A stretch of DNA of 64,000 nucleotides from JAADHY01 sp964428935 (GCA_964428935.1 CAYSAG010000001.1:8065-72064); one strand, 5' to 3'; shown: positions 38,076 to 48,319, counted from the first letter of the stretch. The notes: generated by a model not told the origin, from the sequence alone. Translations and numbers: made by a program.

Positions 38076-38691
38076 CGCGGAATCCTCCGACAGTGGTCGT
38101 CTCGGCCCGCAAAAAGCGGGCAAAAAGTCTCTGGGAAGGACGCGGGTTTGAACGGCTCTGGCGGTGCGACAAGGCCAAGGTCTCGCCCGTCGGTGCTCCG
38201 CGCCGAGGCGGCATCCGAGCCGGCGAAGCCGGTGAGCGATGAGTGTGCTGACGTCCGGAGCCGTGCGGACCTGCTGCGATTATACAACGGCCCAGCGCCA
38301 GCGCACAGCAAGAGAGCGGGTGGCGGAACGCGGGCGATAAAGGCCAGCACGGAGCCGAAACGTTGTCACGGGAAGGGGAGGCCAATGCGCACGATTGCCG
38401 CGCGAATTCGACAGTCCTAGCGGTCTCTGGTAGGATGGCGGCTGGGCTCTTCGTGCGCGGTCCGCCGACAAGAACGCGACCGGGCAGAGCGTCTGGAGTC
38501 CCAAGTCGTGTCGGAAGCGGAGGGAGCGGTTTCGGAAGGTCTTGTGCATTCACCAGCGGCGCGGGGCGCGGACAGCCCATTTCAAAAGTTCGATCACGTC
38601 CAGTCGCTATCTTCGTCGGCTCCAACGCGCGATGGGAGAAGCAGTACGGCGGCCGCGTTTCTTTCAGCGTTGATTTCGAGGAGACTTCGAG
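38076..38691. other. 616-bp divergent region between GH5 and phosphorylase genes
   Basis: It contains a GCCCGC-AAAAA-GCGGGC hairpin (38105-38121) in the 5' leader of the GH5 gene. TTATAC near 38280 and TAGGAT near 38431 are possible -10 elements, without convincing partners. Confidence 0.4.
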
Positions 38692-40545
38692 ATGGAATCT
38701 TTCAAAGACCCGGTTTGCGGAATGAACGTGCCGGATCGCGACCGGTTCACGGCCTCCTACGGTGGGAAGACTTTCTCGTTCTGCTCCGAATTTTGCCAGC
38801 GAGCGTTCGAGAGGAATCCTGAGAGGTACGTAGAAGCTCTCGTGCCGACAGTAACGGAACTGCGCAAACAGACGTGCCGGATCGCCTACTTTTCGATGGA
38901 AATCGCGGTCGAATCGGACATGCCGAACTACAGCGGCGGGTTGGGGGTTTTGGCCGGCGACACGTTGAAGTCCTGCGCCGACTTGGGCATTCCGATCGTT
39001 GGCGTGAGTTTGCTGTACAAAGACGGGTACTTTGAACAACGTCTGGACGAATGGGGCAACCAATCCGAACTTCCCGTCAGGTGGGACCCGTCGCGGTTCT
39101 GCCGGCTCTTGCCGGCTCGCGTGCACGTCTCCATCGAGGGACGAGAGGTAATCGTGCAGGCCTGGCAATACGACATTCCAGGCGTCGGCGGCCACCGCGT
39201 GCCGGTGTTGCTTTTGGACACCGACGTGGAAGGGAATTCGCTCCAAGACCGCGCGTTGACTCGGCAGCTGTACGGTGGCGACGACCGCTACCGGCTGGCT
39301 CAGGAAATCGTACTCGGTGTCGGCGGCGTTCGCATGCTCCGCGCGGCCGGCTTCACCGCGGTGCGGCAGCTTCACATGAACGAAGGCCACGCCGCGCTGC
39401 TGGTCTTGGAACTGCTGCGGGAAAACCAGACAGGCGAGCGGGCGGACTGGGACTTTGACGGGGTCAGGAGAAGATGCGTGTTCACCACGCACACGCCAGT
39501 GCCAGCCGGTCATGATCAATTTCCGTACGATCTGTTCCGCCAGGTGGCCGGCGAGCTGGTCCCGATGCAAGTTCTGAAAATGCTCGCTGGCGAAGACCGC
39601 CTGAACATGACCCTTCTTGCACTCAACATCAGCCACTACGTCAATGGAGTTGCAAAAAAGCACGGCGAAGTGTCCCGGGCAATGTTCGCCGGGTACCCGA
39701 TCGATTCCATCACAAACGGCGTTCACTCACGGACATGGACGTCGAAAAGTTTCAAGGAACTCTACGACCGCTACATACCTGGCTGGAGAAACGACCCTTT
39801 TAGTTTGCGTTATGCCATTAGCATCCCGAGAAGTGAAATCTGGGCGGCCCACTTGGAAAACAAACGCCGACTCTGCGAAGAGGTGTTGCGACGGACCGGC
39901 AAGACGCTGGACCCGGACGTCTTGACGATCGGATTTGCCAGACGGGCAACGCCGTACAAGCGAGCGGACTTGCTGTTCCACCAGCTGGACGAATTGACGG
40001 ATATGGTGAATGCCGTCGGTCCCATTCAGGTGGTTTTTGCTGGGAAAGCTCATCCGCGCGACGAAGGTGGCAAAGAGCTCATACGGCGAATCTTCGAGGT
40101 GGCTCGGCAACTGGACGGCCGTGTGCCCGTCGTCTACCTGGAAAACTACAATATGGACCTGGGTCTGTTATTGACCGCTGGGGCGGACGTTTGGCTGAAT
40201 ACGCCGTTGCGCCCGTTGGAGGCGTCTGGCACTTCCGGCATGAAAGCGGCGCACAACGGAGTCCCCAGCCTGAGTGTGTTGGACGGGTGGTGGATCGAGG
40301 GTCACATTGAGGGCGTTACAGGTTGGGCGATCGGTCCTGCCGAGACCGACACGACGCAGCCGGAAGCAACAACCGATCAGGACGCGCAGGACCTCTACCG
40401 CAAGCTGCGGACACAGGTCATACCGACTTTCTACGCGAACCGCGATCAATGGATCGACATCATGCGACAAGCGATCGCTTTCAACGCATCGTTTTTCAAC
40501 ACGCATCGAATGGTGCAGCAATATGCGGCAAACGCTTACCTGTAG
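38692..40545 (+). CDS. Alpha-glucan phosphorylase with N-terminal YHS metal-binding domain
   Basis: 617 residues. Residues 1-48 are a YHS domain: DPVCGMNV, then FSFCSEFCQRAF, the Cys pattern found on copper-handling proteins. From residue 60 the alpha-glucan phosphorylase core begins IAYFSMEIAVESDMPNYSGGLGVLAGD. It continues with LHMNEGHAALL, FTTHTPVPAGHD, GFARRATPYKRADL and the pyridoxal-phosphate Lys in GTSGMKAAHNG. It should release glucose-1-phosphate from glycogen or maltodextrin. The usual N-terminal DUF3417 domain of this type is absent. The YHS domain and the adjacent CopA gene, itself with a YHS domain, suggest copper-linked control or recombination between neighbours. Confidence 0.88.
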   Translation: MESFKDPVCGMNVPDRDRFTASYGGKTFSFCSEFCQRAFERNPERYVEALVPTVTELRKQTCRIAYFSMEIAVESDMPNYSGGLGVLAGDTLKSCADLGIPIVGVSLLYKDGYFEQRLDEWGNQSELPVRWDPSRFCRLLPARVHVSIEGREVIVQAWQYDIPGVGGHRVPVLLLDTDVEGNSLQDRALTRQLYGGDDRYRLAQEIVLGVGGVRMLRAAGFTAVRQLHMNEGHAALLVLELLRENQTGERADWDFDGVRRRCVFTTHTPVPAGHDQFPYDLFRQVAGELVPMQVLKMLAGEDRLNMTLLALNISHYVNGVAKKHGEVSRAMFAGYPIDSITNGVHSRTWTSKSFKELYDRYIPGWRNDPFSLRYAISIPRSEIWAAHLENKRRLCEEVLRRTGKTLDPDVLTIGFARRATPYKRADLLFHQLDELTDMVNAVGPIQVVFAGKAHPRDEGGKELIRRIFEVARQLDGRVPVVYLENYNMDLGLLLTAGADVWLNTPLRPLEASGTSGMKAAHNGVPSLSVLDGWWIEGHIEGVTGWAIGPAETDTTQPEATTDQDAQDLYRKLRTQVIPTFYANRDQWIDIMRQAIAFNASFFNTHRMVQQYAANAYL

Positions 40546-40805
40546 GCCGCTCGGAACGCGGTCGGCGTTTTGAGCCGCAGCGAGCGGTTGCGGCGCTCGG
40601 CCCACCGAAGGGCCGAAAGCCTTGGAGCGGCGTTTGTGATGCTCTTCCGAGGGTTGAGCCGCCCGAGGCGCCATCGGACAGAGGCTTTACGAAACGGAGG
40701 CGGTCGGGGGCTTTCACCAAGGCCGGGAGCTGCAGGCGTCCGGACCGTCGTACAGGCCGACTGCGGAGTTTGCAGCGGGAGCAGTTCTGCGGCGTCGCGG
40801 ACCGG

Positions 40806-43202
40806 CTAGGCCAGCGGGACGCGACGCAGACGCAACGCATTGGCAACAACCGAGACCGAACTGAAACTCATGGCAGCGGCTGCCAGCATGGGGCTGAGGA
40901 GAATGCCGAAAAGCGGGTAGAGGACTCCGGCTGCGACGGGAACCCCCAACATGTTGTAGACAAAGGCGAAGAACAGATTCTGGCGGATGTTGCGCACGGT
41001 GAGCCGGCTGAGCTGGACGGCCTTGACGATGCCACGAAGGTCTCCTTTGATCAACGTGATGTCCGCGCTTTCGATCGCCACATCGCTGCCAGTGCCCATG
41101 GCTATGCCCACGTCGGCTGCGGCCAGAGCTGGAGCATCGTTGATGCCGTCGCCGGCCATGGCGACAACGTGGCCCGACCGTCGCAACGCTTGGACTCTTT
41201 CATGTTTGTCCTGCGGCTTCACGCCCGCTTCCACCTCGTCGACGTTCAGCTTGGCGGCGACGGCTTGAGCGGTCCGGTGGTTGTCCCCGGTCAGCATGAC
41301 GATTCGCAAGCCCAAGCGATGGAGCCGCTCGACGGCTTCGGGCGTGGAAGCCTTGATCGGGTCGGACACGGCCAGCAGGCCGGCCAACCGACCGTCGATG
41401 CCGACGAACATCACGGTCCGGCCTTCCTGCTGAAGCCGTTCGGCTGGCTCCAGCAGCGGTGTCGAATCGACTCCGTGTTGCTGCAGAAAGTCCGGCCGCC
41501 CCACGAGGACTTGTCGGCCGTCTACCCGACCGAGCACACCGCCGCCGGTGACCGAATCGAAATCGGCAACCGCAGACAGCGGCAAGCGACGCTCCTGGGC
41601 CGCCTGAACCACGGCCCGTGCCAACGGGTGCTCGCTGCTTTGTTCGACCGACGCCGCAGCCCCCAGTAAGTCCGCCTCGTCTACTCCCTCCGCCGGAATA
41701 CACTCCGTCAGCCGAGGGCGTCCTTCCGTCAGCGTACCGGTTTTGTCGACCACCAGCGTGTCGACCTTTTTCATGGTCTCCAAGACGGCGGCGTTCTTGA
41801 TCAGCACGCCCTCGCGCGCCCCCCGTCCCACTCCGACCATAATCGACATGGGCGTGGCCAATCCCAGGGCACACGGGCAGGCAATGATGAGCACGGCGAC
41901 GGCGTTGATCAAAGCGTGAGCCAACCGTGGCTCCGGCCCGACCAACGCCCAGACCACGAACGTCAAGATGGAGACCAGCACCACTGCCGGCACGAACCAC
42001 GCAGCCACCAAGTCGGCCAGCCGCTGGATGGGGGCTCGGCTTCGTTGAGCTTCGGCCACCATTTCCACGATGCGCGACAGCATCGTGTCGCGTCCCACCC
42101 GCTCGGCTCGCATCAAGAAAGAACCGGTTTGATTGACAGTTCCACCAATAACCGCGTCACCAACCGTCTTCTCGACCGGAATCGGCTCGCCGGTGATCAT
42201 CGACTCGTCGATCGAGCTGCGGCCCTCGACGACGACACCGTCAACTGGGACCTTCTCTCCCGGCCGCACTCGCAGCACGTCACCTTCGCGAACGGCATCC
42301 AGCGGGACGTCCTTTTCTTCGCCGTCTTGCACTCGATGAGCGATAGGTGGAGCAAGCGAAAGCAGCTCTCGAATGGCTCCGCTGGTCCGGCGGCGAGCTC
42401 GCAGTTCCAGGACCTGTCCGAGCAGCACCAAGGTGATAATCACAGCGGCCGCCTCGAAATACACCTCCGCTCGGCCGTCTTTCAAGAAAGACTCGGGCAG
42501 CCATTGCGGAAAAAACAGCGCAGACACGCTGTAAACGTAAGCCGCTCCAGTCCCTAAAGCAATCAGCGTGAACATATTCAAGTTCAAACCGTTAAGGCTT
42601 TGCCAGCCCCGCTGAAAAAAAGGCCAGCCAGCCCACAGAACGACTGGTGTTGCCAAAATGAATTGCAGCCAATGTGAGAAACCAGGAGGCAGCCATTGGT
42701 CCAACGGGAGCCCAACGACAGGCCCCATGGCCAGAAGCAAAACGGGTGCGGTCAGGACCAGAGCCGCCCAGAACCGGCGGCTCATGTCGCGCAGCTCAGT
42801 GTCGTCCTGTTCGTCCCCACCAACGGACACCGTGACTGGCTCCAAAGCCATCCCGCATTTGGGACAGGCTCCTGGCGTGCTCTGCCGAACTTCCGGGTGC
42901 ATGGGGCAAGTGTAAACACGCTCCCCTGTAGGTGTCGGCGAGTCTGGCTTGGGGGGCAGAGAGGAGGGCTGGTGAGTGGGCGCAGCTGCGTGGTGACAAC
43001 ACGTGGCTTCGGACGGCGGAGTCGATTCGGGCGCGGTCCCGACAACGCCCGACGGTTCGGTGGCGCTGCCAGTCGCAGCGTGAACTTCCAGCCATTTGCT
43101 ACGGCAATGTTCGGAGCAGAAATAAGCCGTTTGGCCGTCCGCCTTGGCCGTCAAGGCGGTGGCCTCGTCCACTTCCATGCCACAGATCGGATCCTTTGCC
43201 AT
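40806..43202 (-). CDS. copA: Copper-translocating P1B-type ATPase with YHS domain
   Basis: 798 residues, ATG after GGAGG. A YHS domain (KDPICGMEV ... [11 protein letters not shown]) is followed by a His/Pro linker and a heavy-metal-binding module (YTCPMHPEV ... [11 protein letters not shown]) in place of the usual HMA domain. The ATPase core has TGEP in the actuator, [10 protein letters not shown] in the transport helix, the phosphorylated Asp in DKTGTLTEG and [10 protein letters not shown]. It exports Cu(I) using ATP. Convergent with the phosphorylase gene, 260 bp apart. Inverted repeats upstream at 43302-43340 may be its operators. Silver could be a substrate too. Confidence 0.93.
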   Translation of the reverse strand: MAKDPICGMEVDEATALTAKADGQTAYFCSEHCRSKWLEVHAATGSATEPSGVVGTAPESTPPSEATCCHHAAAPTHQPSSLPPKPDSPTPTGERVYTCPMHPEVRQSTPGACPKCGMALEPVTVSVGGDEQDDTELRDMSRRFWAALVLTAPVLLLAMGPVVGLPLDQWLPPGFSHWLQFILATPVVLWAGWPFFQRGWQSLNGLNLNMFTLIALGTGAAYVYSVSALFFPQWLPESFLKDGRAEVYFEAAAVIITLVLLGQVLELRARRRTSGAIRELLSLAPPIAHRVQDGEEKDVPLDAVREGDVLRVRPGEKVPVDGVVVEGRSSIDESMITGEPIPVEKTVGDAVIGGTVNQTGSFLMRAERVGRDTMLSRIVEMVAEAQRSRAPIQRLADLVAAWFVPAVVLVSILTFVVWALVGPEPRLAHALINAVAVLIIACPCALGLATPMSIMVGVGRGAREGVLIKNAAVLETMKKVDTLVVDKTGTLTEGRPRLTECIPAEGVDEADLLGAAASVEQSSEHPLARAVVQAAQERRLPLSAVADFDSVTGGGVLGRVDGRQVLVGRPDFLQQHGVDSTPLLEPAERLQQEGRTVMFVGIDGRLAGLLAVSDPIKASTPEAVERLHRLGLRIVMLTGDNHRTAQAVAAKLNVDEVEAGVKPQDKHERVQALRRSGHVVAMAGDGINDAPALAAADVGIAMGTGSDVAIESADITLIKGDLRGIVKAVQLSRLTVRNIRQNLFFAFVYNMLGVPVAAGVLYPLFGILLSPMLAAAAMSFSSVSVVANALRLRRVPLA

Positions 43203-43301
43203 TTTGGGGTTCCTCCGCGACGGAAGTCGCTGACTTCGAACTCTCGCAAGCGATCACGCTGCTAGGTCCGGGAGGGCAACAGCTTCATTTCGGCGAGCAG
43301 T

Positions 43302-43313
43302 TCACAACTGTGA
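43302..43313. promoter_or_regulatory. TCACA-AC-TGTGA inverted repeat, cop-box-like
   Basis: Perfect 5-bp arms with a 2-bp spacer, about 100 bp before copA. The inner ACA-N2-TGT resembles the TACAnnTGTA box bound by CopY/BlaI regulators. No such regulator gene is in the window. Confidence 0.35.
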
Positions 43314-43317
43314 GGCC

Positions 43318-43340
43318 AAAACGGGCGACGCGACCGTTTT
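43318..43340. promoter_or_regulatory. AAAACGG-N9-CCGTTTT inverted repeat upstream of copA
   Basis: Perfect 7-bp arms, extendable with one bulge. No T-run follows on either strand, so an operator is likelier than a terminator. Confidence 0.35.
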
Positions 43341-43663
43341 CGGTGAAGCGGCATCCCGGTGAAGGACCTTTCGGTCTGCGTGGTTGCACGTTAAGACTCT
43401 ACCCGAACGGATCGGACTGTTGCAATGCGACCGCAGCAGGATCGTTGTGGGAACTGGCTGGCCGCACTGCGGCTCGGCGCCGCGGCCGCCAGGCAGCGTG
43501 GATGCGAGGGCGGCGGGAGAGCGGCGCACAGCGGAAAAGTAAACCCGGGTGCGTCGCCGGCGGACCACACGTCCCGTTCGCCTGCCTGGCCACTTGGCGA
43601 CGCACCCGGTTTCCCGCAGGTGAGGTTGAGTTGTTGCCCCCGACTTGTGGGATCGCGACTGTC

Positions 43664-44050
43664 CTAGTGACGGCCGTAGAAGCCACTGTGCCCGCCGAAG
43701 TGGGCTCCGCCGTAATGCCCGAAGTGGCCTCCTCCGCCGTAGTGCCGTCCGCCAAGGGAGTGGCGTCCGTAGTACGAGCGGCGAATGCCGTAGTGACCAG
43801 CTCCCAGGTCCAGCCCAAAGCCGAGCGAACGGGAACGGTAACCAGAGTAGTAGCGTCGGTTGATCCAAGCGGAGCCGTATGAGGGATACCGATAGCCGGT
43901 GCTGTACCGGTACGTGTAGCTCGGCACGACGTAGTAGCCTGTCGAGTAGTACCCGCTTCGGCAGTCACGTCGGCCAGCCTCAGCCGGTCGGACCGCCCCC
44001 CAGGCGATGATCGCCGTCACGATCGATGCAAGTAGCAGGAACCGTCTCAT
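43664..44050 (-). CDS. Small exported Gly/Tyr/His-rich protein
   Basis: 128 residues. A clear signal peptide (FLLLASIVTAIIAWGAVRPAEA) leads to a mature part made of Tyr/Ser/Arg and then Gly/His repeats such as GGRHYGGGGHFGHYGG. His-rich, Gly-rich low-complexity exported proteins often bind transition metals; here the gene lies between copA and a Met-rich protein. No family is recognised and the role is inferred. AGGAAG precedes the ATG at good distance. Confidence 0.65.
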   Translation of the reverse strand: MRRFLLLASIVTAIIAWGAVRPAEAGRRDCRSGYYSTGYYVVPSYTYRYSTGYRYPSYGSAWINRRYYSGYRSRSLGFGLDLGAGHYGIRRSYYGRHSLGGRHYGGGGHFGHYGGAHFGGHSGFYGRH

Positions 44051-44161
44051 GATCCGTCTCCTTCCTCTTTCAGTTGCTCGCCGGCTTCCGTCGGCGAATG
44101 AGTAGTGCGGTGCTGTAGGCGTCTTGAGAGCTGGCTGACGCTACAAGCTCCGCTCGGTAGA

Positions 44162-44416
44162 TCAGCTGTGTGCTGAGCCGACCCCGCGTACTGGCTCTCG
44201 GCACGATGTTGTCCGCGATTTCGACGAAGGCAGTCGCCGTGGCGAGAGCTGGACGCGTGAGCGGTTCGGAGCCTTCAGGCGGGGACCAGCGCGCCTTGTC
44301 TCGACAGGCACGACGCGGACCCAGATTTCGTCATCGATGCGGACGTTACCCTCCTCGCTGAATTGGGCGTGCTCGCCGCAGTCTACGGCGAGCGTGACAC
44401 GGACTTCGTCTCCCAT
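44162..44416 (-). CDS. Possible small protein, unknown
   Basis: 84 codons with GGAAGG upstream of ATG 44416. The first 45 residues (VRVTLAVDCGEHAQF, VRIDDEIWVRVVPVE) look like real beta-rich protein. The rest is Arg/Ser/Pro-rich, like non-coding GC-rich sequence. It may be a truncated or frameshifted gene. Confidence 0.35.
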   Translation of the reverse strand: MGDEVRVTLAVDCGEHAQFSEEGNVRIDDEIWVRVVPVETRRAGPRLKAPNRSRVQLSPRRLPSSKSRTTSCREPVRGVGSAHS

Positions 44417-44997
44417 GACGCGTTGCCTTCCCCGTTGTCAGGTGAGCTGCCGTTCTGAGCCACGGCGTTGTTTCCGCGAAGACCAAGTCGCCGTCTGCCG
44501 TTCGACCTTCGCGAAAAAAACACTTCTTACCTCTTTGGATGCCGGGTGTCCGCGCATTCTTCGGCTCAAAGCATGACCGGGGTGAAGAAAGCGAAAAGAA
44601 AAGACGGTGGGACGAACCGCGATGAGTGCTCAAAACCGACGCTACCGGCGCTACACGTGACAGCTCTACCCGACGAACCAGCGATGTTCGCCGAACTGCC
44701 GTCTTGATGTGGAGGACGGAGCGACGCGGCCGTACCGGTACAGACAGCTAGACCTGAAGCGACGCGGCTGTTAACCTGACTAAGCCGCACGACGAACACC
44801 TCGGCGGTCGGTGGTTCGCTCACAGGCGGCCCGGTCAATGAGAAGAAGAAAGTCAGCGTCGCTGGCATCGAACAAAACTGTGTTCTGCATTTTGCGGCGG
44901 GTGCGGCGGCAGGATGCGGAGGGTTCAAGAATGGAGGAGGCTCGATGACGCCGCGATCTCGCGACGCCGAGCAGCTGACCATGAAGGGAGCAGAATC
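44417..44997. other. 581-bp gene-free stretch
   Basis: No convincing gene. An A7 run near 44514 lies in locally lower-GC sequence. Confidence 0.4.
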
Positions 44998-45996
44998 ATG
45001 ATGCAACGATCTGTTAGCCGTCTGCCTTGGGGCGTCGCCGTGCTGGCCGTCGTCCTGGCGGGAATGTTCGTCCTTCGGGCGTCTTCTTCCGTTGCGGCGG
45101 AGGATGACGCCGCCCAAAGGCAGGCTAGGGCAGCGAGGGACGAGACGCTGGAAGCACAGATTCAGCGACTGCGGGCCAAAGTGCTGCGGCTGGAACAAGC
45201 ACTGAAACGGCGACATCAGGTAGACTCTGGCTCTTCACAAGACGCGAGCGGTGGGGCGGGACAGAGACCAGGCGACGCCAGCACGCGGACAGGACCGTCG
45301 GCCGATTCTAAGCCTTCGCCGGCCGAAGCGCCGGGCAAGGGGCGTGCCGGCATGAAAAGCATGGGCCACTCGGCGAGCATGAAAATGGGGATGGGAGGCC
45401 AAATGAAGGGACGCGGCAAGGACGGGGCCATGGGAGCAGGATCCAAGGGCGGCAAGGGAATGGAAGGGACGCCCATGCGAATGCGTGGCTGGAAAGGAGA
45501 AGACGGCCTGAAGATGATGGGCCGGATGCGGGGAATGGATCGGAAGAAACCAGGGGCAAGTCTACCCGGTTTCCCCGGAGCGGCTCACATTTACCACATC
45601 GGAGCCACCGGCTTTTTTCTGGATCATCCCGGGCACATCACATTGACGCCGGAGCAAGAAGAAAAACTGAGCCAAATCAAGGAGAGAGCTTTGCTGGAGC
45701 AGGCGGCGTTCGAACGAAAGATTGCCGAGGCCGAACAACGGCTGTGGACGTTGACCGGTTCGGATCAGCCGGACTTGAGCAAGATCGAAGCGCAGGTTCG
45801 AGAAATCGAGCGGCTGCGGGGCGACAAGCGTTTGGCGTTCATTCGCGCTGTCGGCCAGGCGGCCTCCGTTCTGACTGACGAACAGCGGAACGCCTTGATT
45901 GGCCTGGGTGCGCCGTCGCACGCCGCGCCGGAAGGTGGGTCGGAACAGTCAGAAGAATTGACGAAGCCGGCAGCTGGTCGCGGCACGCCAGAGTGA
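44998..45996 (+). CDS. Periplasmic Met-rich protein with Spy/LTxxQ-like domain
   Basis: 332 residues; AGGGAG precedes ATG 44998. A signal peptide (WGVAVLAVVLAGMFVLRASSSVAA) is followed by a short coiled coil (QIQRLRAKVLRLEQALKRR) and a Ser/Pro linker. Next is a stretch of about 70 residues with repeated Met, Gly and Lys (MKSMGHSASMKMGMGG), and then a helical domain with LTPEQEEKLSQIKERAL and LTDEQRNALIG. The latter are LTxxQ motifs as in Spy/CpxP/CnrX-like periplasmic metal or stress proteins. Met-rich segments bind Cu(I). A role in copper sensing or buffering with the nearby CopA is inferred. Confidence 0.7.
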   Translation: MMQRSVSRLPWGVAVLAVVLAGMFVLRASSSVAAEDDAAQRQARAARDETLEAQIQRLRAKVLRLEQALKRRHQVDSGSSQDASGGAGQRPGDASTRTGPSADSKPSPAEAPGKGRAGMKSMGHSASMKMGMGGQMKGRGKDGAMGAGSKGGKGMEGTPMRMRGWKGEDGLKMMGRMRGMDRKKPGASLPGFPGAAHIYHIGATGFFLDHPGHITLTPEQEEKLSQIKERALLEQAAFERKIAEAEQRLWTLTGSDQPDLSKIEAQVREIERLRGDKRLAFIRAVGQAASVLTDEQRNALIGLGAPSHAAPEGGSEQSEELTKPAAGRGTPE

Positions 45997-46246
45997 GCGT
46001 GCGAGAAGAGCGGCCCGTTGCGACTGTGAGACGGGCTCGCTTCTTTCGGAGTGACTCCTGAAGTCCGAGGAATTCTGTCTTACCGGACGTAGGCTTCGGA
46101 GGCCGTTGAGCACCGGACGCAACCCGCTTCTCAATGCTCTCTCACAGGGGCGCGAGATTGCTACCGCTCCCCGACGGCGCTCCAGTTTCGTTGGGACGTC
46201 CAGACCGGTGCGAGGCTACAACGACGGTTTCGAAAGAAAAGATGGG

Positions 46247-48286
46247 ATGGCGGGGATGAGAGTGGATCGGAACGTCAAGTGGTTTGCAGGCATCCTTCTG
46301 GCCATGGTGGTTTTTTTTGCGGCCGAAGCTCGCGGGCAAATGTCGCCGGAGGAGCACGCGAAACATCATCCGGGACAAGCGGTTGAAAAGGGACCCCCGC
46401 CCGGAAAAGGGCCTGCTGCAGGAGGCGCAGGCGGTGGCGGGCCGATGGGTGGCAAAGGGATGGGCGGCATGATGGAAAAGATGGGGGCTCCCAAACCAAA
46501 GGAAATGTACCCCAAGCTCATGTCGCTTCCCGACCTGCCGATGGAAGAACGCGCAGAAATTGAACGGGAAGCTCACCAGCGCATGTTGGCTGGAACGGCT
46601 TTGATGTCGGAAGGATTGGAACGGCTGGCTGACGCAGCGTCGACCGACGATTTCGCAGCCATGCAAGAGGCAACGGCTACCGTCCGTGAAGGACTGGCTC
46701 AGTTCGAGAGCGGACTGGCGGCCCATCGGGCCATTGCCGAAGGAAAAGCTCCTCGCAACGTGGCTCTGCAATGGTTCAAGCGAGAAATGAACCTGCTGCC
46801 CCCTGCTGGGCCTGAACCCGAGCTTCGATTTTGGGGGATGAGCGTGTTTCACACCGCGCTGATGGTTTTCTTGACCGTCTTCACGGTCGGAGCGATTTGG
46901 ATGTACTTCCACAAGATGCGTCGAGCGGCGGTTCTGCTGGAACAGTTGACGGCCAAGCAGGAGACCGGCGCGACAGACGCGACGGTTTCGTCTGCTAGGC
47001 CCGGTCGTCCTTCGGAAGGTGACGCTGCGGCAGGTGTTTCCACGGCATCCCACATCCCGCCCACGAAGCCTGCGGCGAGTGCGGTGCCTCTTGCGCGGAG
47101 CGTCGAAGGGCCCGCGGAGAGGAAAGTGGCGGGCACGCCGCAAGAGGAGTGTTGTCAGCAGCCGGAAGGGCCTTGCGTCTCTGATTCGATGCCGTCTGAC
47201 CGTCTCGAGGTTTCGCAAGGCCTCTTGCCGACCGTCAAACGAAAACTGTGTCGACTGCGCGTGGCAGGAATTTTTCAAGAAACGCCCGACGTCAAGACCT
47301 TTCGCCTGGTGGCGTGCCACGGCGGCGCGTTGCCGTTTAGCTACCTGCCTGGCCAGTTTCTCACGCTGACGCTTCCCGTCGGCGAGAAACCGATTCGCCG
47401 CAGCTACACGATTTCCTCTTCCCCGACCCAAGGCTACTACTGCGAGATCACGGTCAAGAGGGAAGAGCACGGCCTCGGCTCACGCTACCTGCACGACGTG
47501 GTGAAAGTGGGAGACACGTTGGAGGTGCAGGCGCCGAGTGGAAAATTCGTTTTCACAGGGAAAGAGGCCGACAGCGTGGTGCTGATCGCAGGCGGCGTGG
47601 GAATCACGCCGATGATGAGCATCACGCGGGCCCTGACCGACATGGGGTGGAACGGCGAGATCTACTTCATCGTGGCCTGCCGCGATCCGGATCACTTCAT
47701 CTTTCGCGACGAGCTGACTCGGCTTCAGCAGCGACACCCCAATCTGCACTTGTTTGTGGCGATGAGCCGACTGCAGACAGACATCGAAGGCTACCACCGC
47801 GGACGGCTTTCGAAGGACCTGCTGTCTGAGTGGGTGCCGGAGATCGCCACCAGGCGAATCCATTTGTGCGGAGCACCGCCGATGATGGAGGCCACCAAGA
47901 AAATGTTGGCCGAGCTCGGCGTGCCGGAAGCAAACGTCTTGACCGAGGACTTTGGCTCGCTGCGCAAGCCTCACGTCCGAGCGAAGGTCGAGCGGGAGGC
48001 ACAGGCACCTGCTGAGCCGGCGGCAGGGCCGACCGTCAACTTCGCGAAGTCGGGCAAAACGACAACACTGCTGCCCGACGAAACGCTGCTGGAAGCGGCC
48101 GAGCGGGTCGGAGTCGAGATCGACTACTCGTGTCGAGTCGGCATGTGTGGCGTCTGCGCCGTCAAGCTGCTCGCCGGTCACGTGACCATGGAGAACGACG
48201 ACGGACTCGACCCGGACGACCAAGCAGCCGGCATGATCCTGGCCTGTCAGGCCAAGACCGACGTGGACGTGACTCTCGACGCATGA
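46247..48286 (+). CDS. Transmembrane FAD / 2Fe-2S NAD(P)H oxidoreductase with metal-binding-like periplasmic head
   Basis: 679 residues (ATG 46256 is an alternative start). A signal sequence leads to a periplasmic part rich in His, Met, Gly and Pro, then a four-helix-like region. A membrane helix follows near 195-218 (FHTALMVFLTVFTVGAIWM). The cytoplasmic part from about residue 335 has the FAD-binding RRSYTISSSP, the nucleotide-binding GGVGITPMMS and LCGAPPMM, and a C-terminal plant-type 2Fe-2S domain with CRVGMCGVCAVKLLAG. The order FAD-NAD-ferredoxin is that of the Hcr/phenol hydroxylase reductase type. It should take electrons from NAD(P)H and hand them to the membrane cytochrome b encoded next. 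Confidence 0.8.
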   Translation: MAGMRVDRNVKWFAGILLAMVVFFAAEARGQMSPEEHAKHHPGQAVEKGPPPGKGPAAGGAGGGGPMGGKGMGGMMEKMGAPKPKEMYPKLMSLPDLPMEERAEIEREAHQRMLAGTALMSEGLERLADAASTDDFAAMQEATATVREGLAQFESGLAAHRAIAEGKAPRNVALQWFKREMNLLPPAGPEPELRFWGMSVFHTALMVFLTVFTVGAIWMYFHKMRRAAVLLEQLTAKQETGATDATVSSARPGRPSEGDAAAGVSTASHIPPTKPAASAVPLARSVEGPAERKVAGTPQEECCQQPEGPCVSDSMPSDRLEVSQGLLPTVKRKLCRLRVAGIFQETPDVKTFRLVACHGGALPFSYLPGQFLTLTLPVGEKPIRRSYTISSSPTQGYYCEITVKREEHGLGSRYLHDVVKVGDTLEVQAPSGKFVFTGKEADSVVLIAGGVGITPMMSITRALTDMGWNGEIYFIVACRDPDHFIFRDELTRLQQRHPNLHLFVAMSRLQTDIEGYHRGRLSKDLLSEWVPEIATRRIHLCGAPPMMEATKKMLAELGVPEANVLTEDFGSLRKPHVRAKVEREAQAPAEPAAGPTVNFAKSGKTTTLLPDETLLEAAERVGVEIDYSCRVGMCGVCAVKLLAGHVTMENDDGLDPDDQAAGMILACQAKTDVDVTLDA

Positions 48287-48319
48287 CAACCATTCCGGAC
48301 CCCTCTTTCCGACGGACCT

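Larger units (their letters stand above)
43203..43663. other. 461-bp intergenic region upstream of copA
   Basis: No gene. Two inverted repeats at 43302-43313 and 43318-43340 are its main structure. Confidence 0.45.

Noticed and set aside
38105..38121. Terminator between GH5 and phosphorylase genes
   Set aside because: The hairpin lies in the 5' leader of GH5; its T-run precedes rather than follows the stem on that strand.
44566..45216. 216-codon minus-strand frame over the Met-rich protein start
   Set aside because: Pro/Ser/Arg-rich with no start signal; the + strand gene has a signal peptide and SD.
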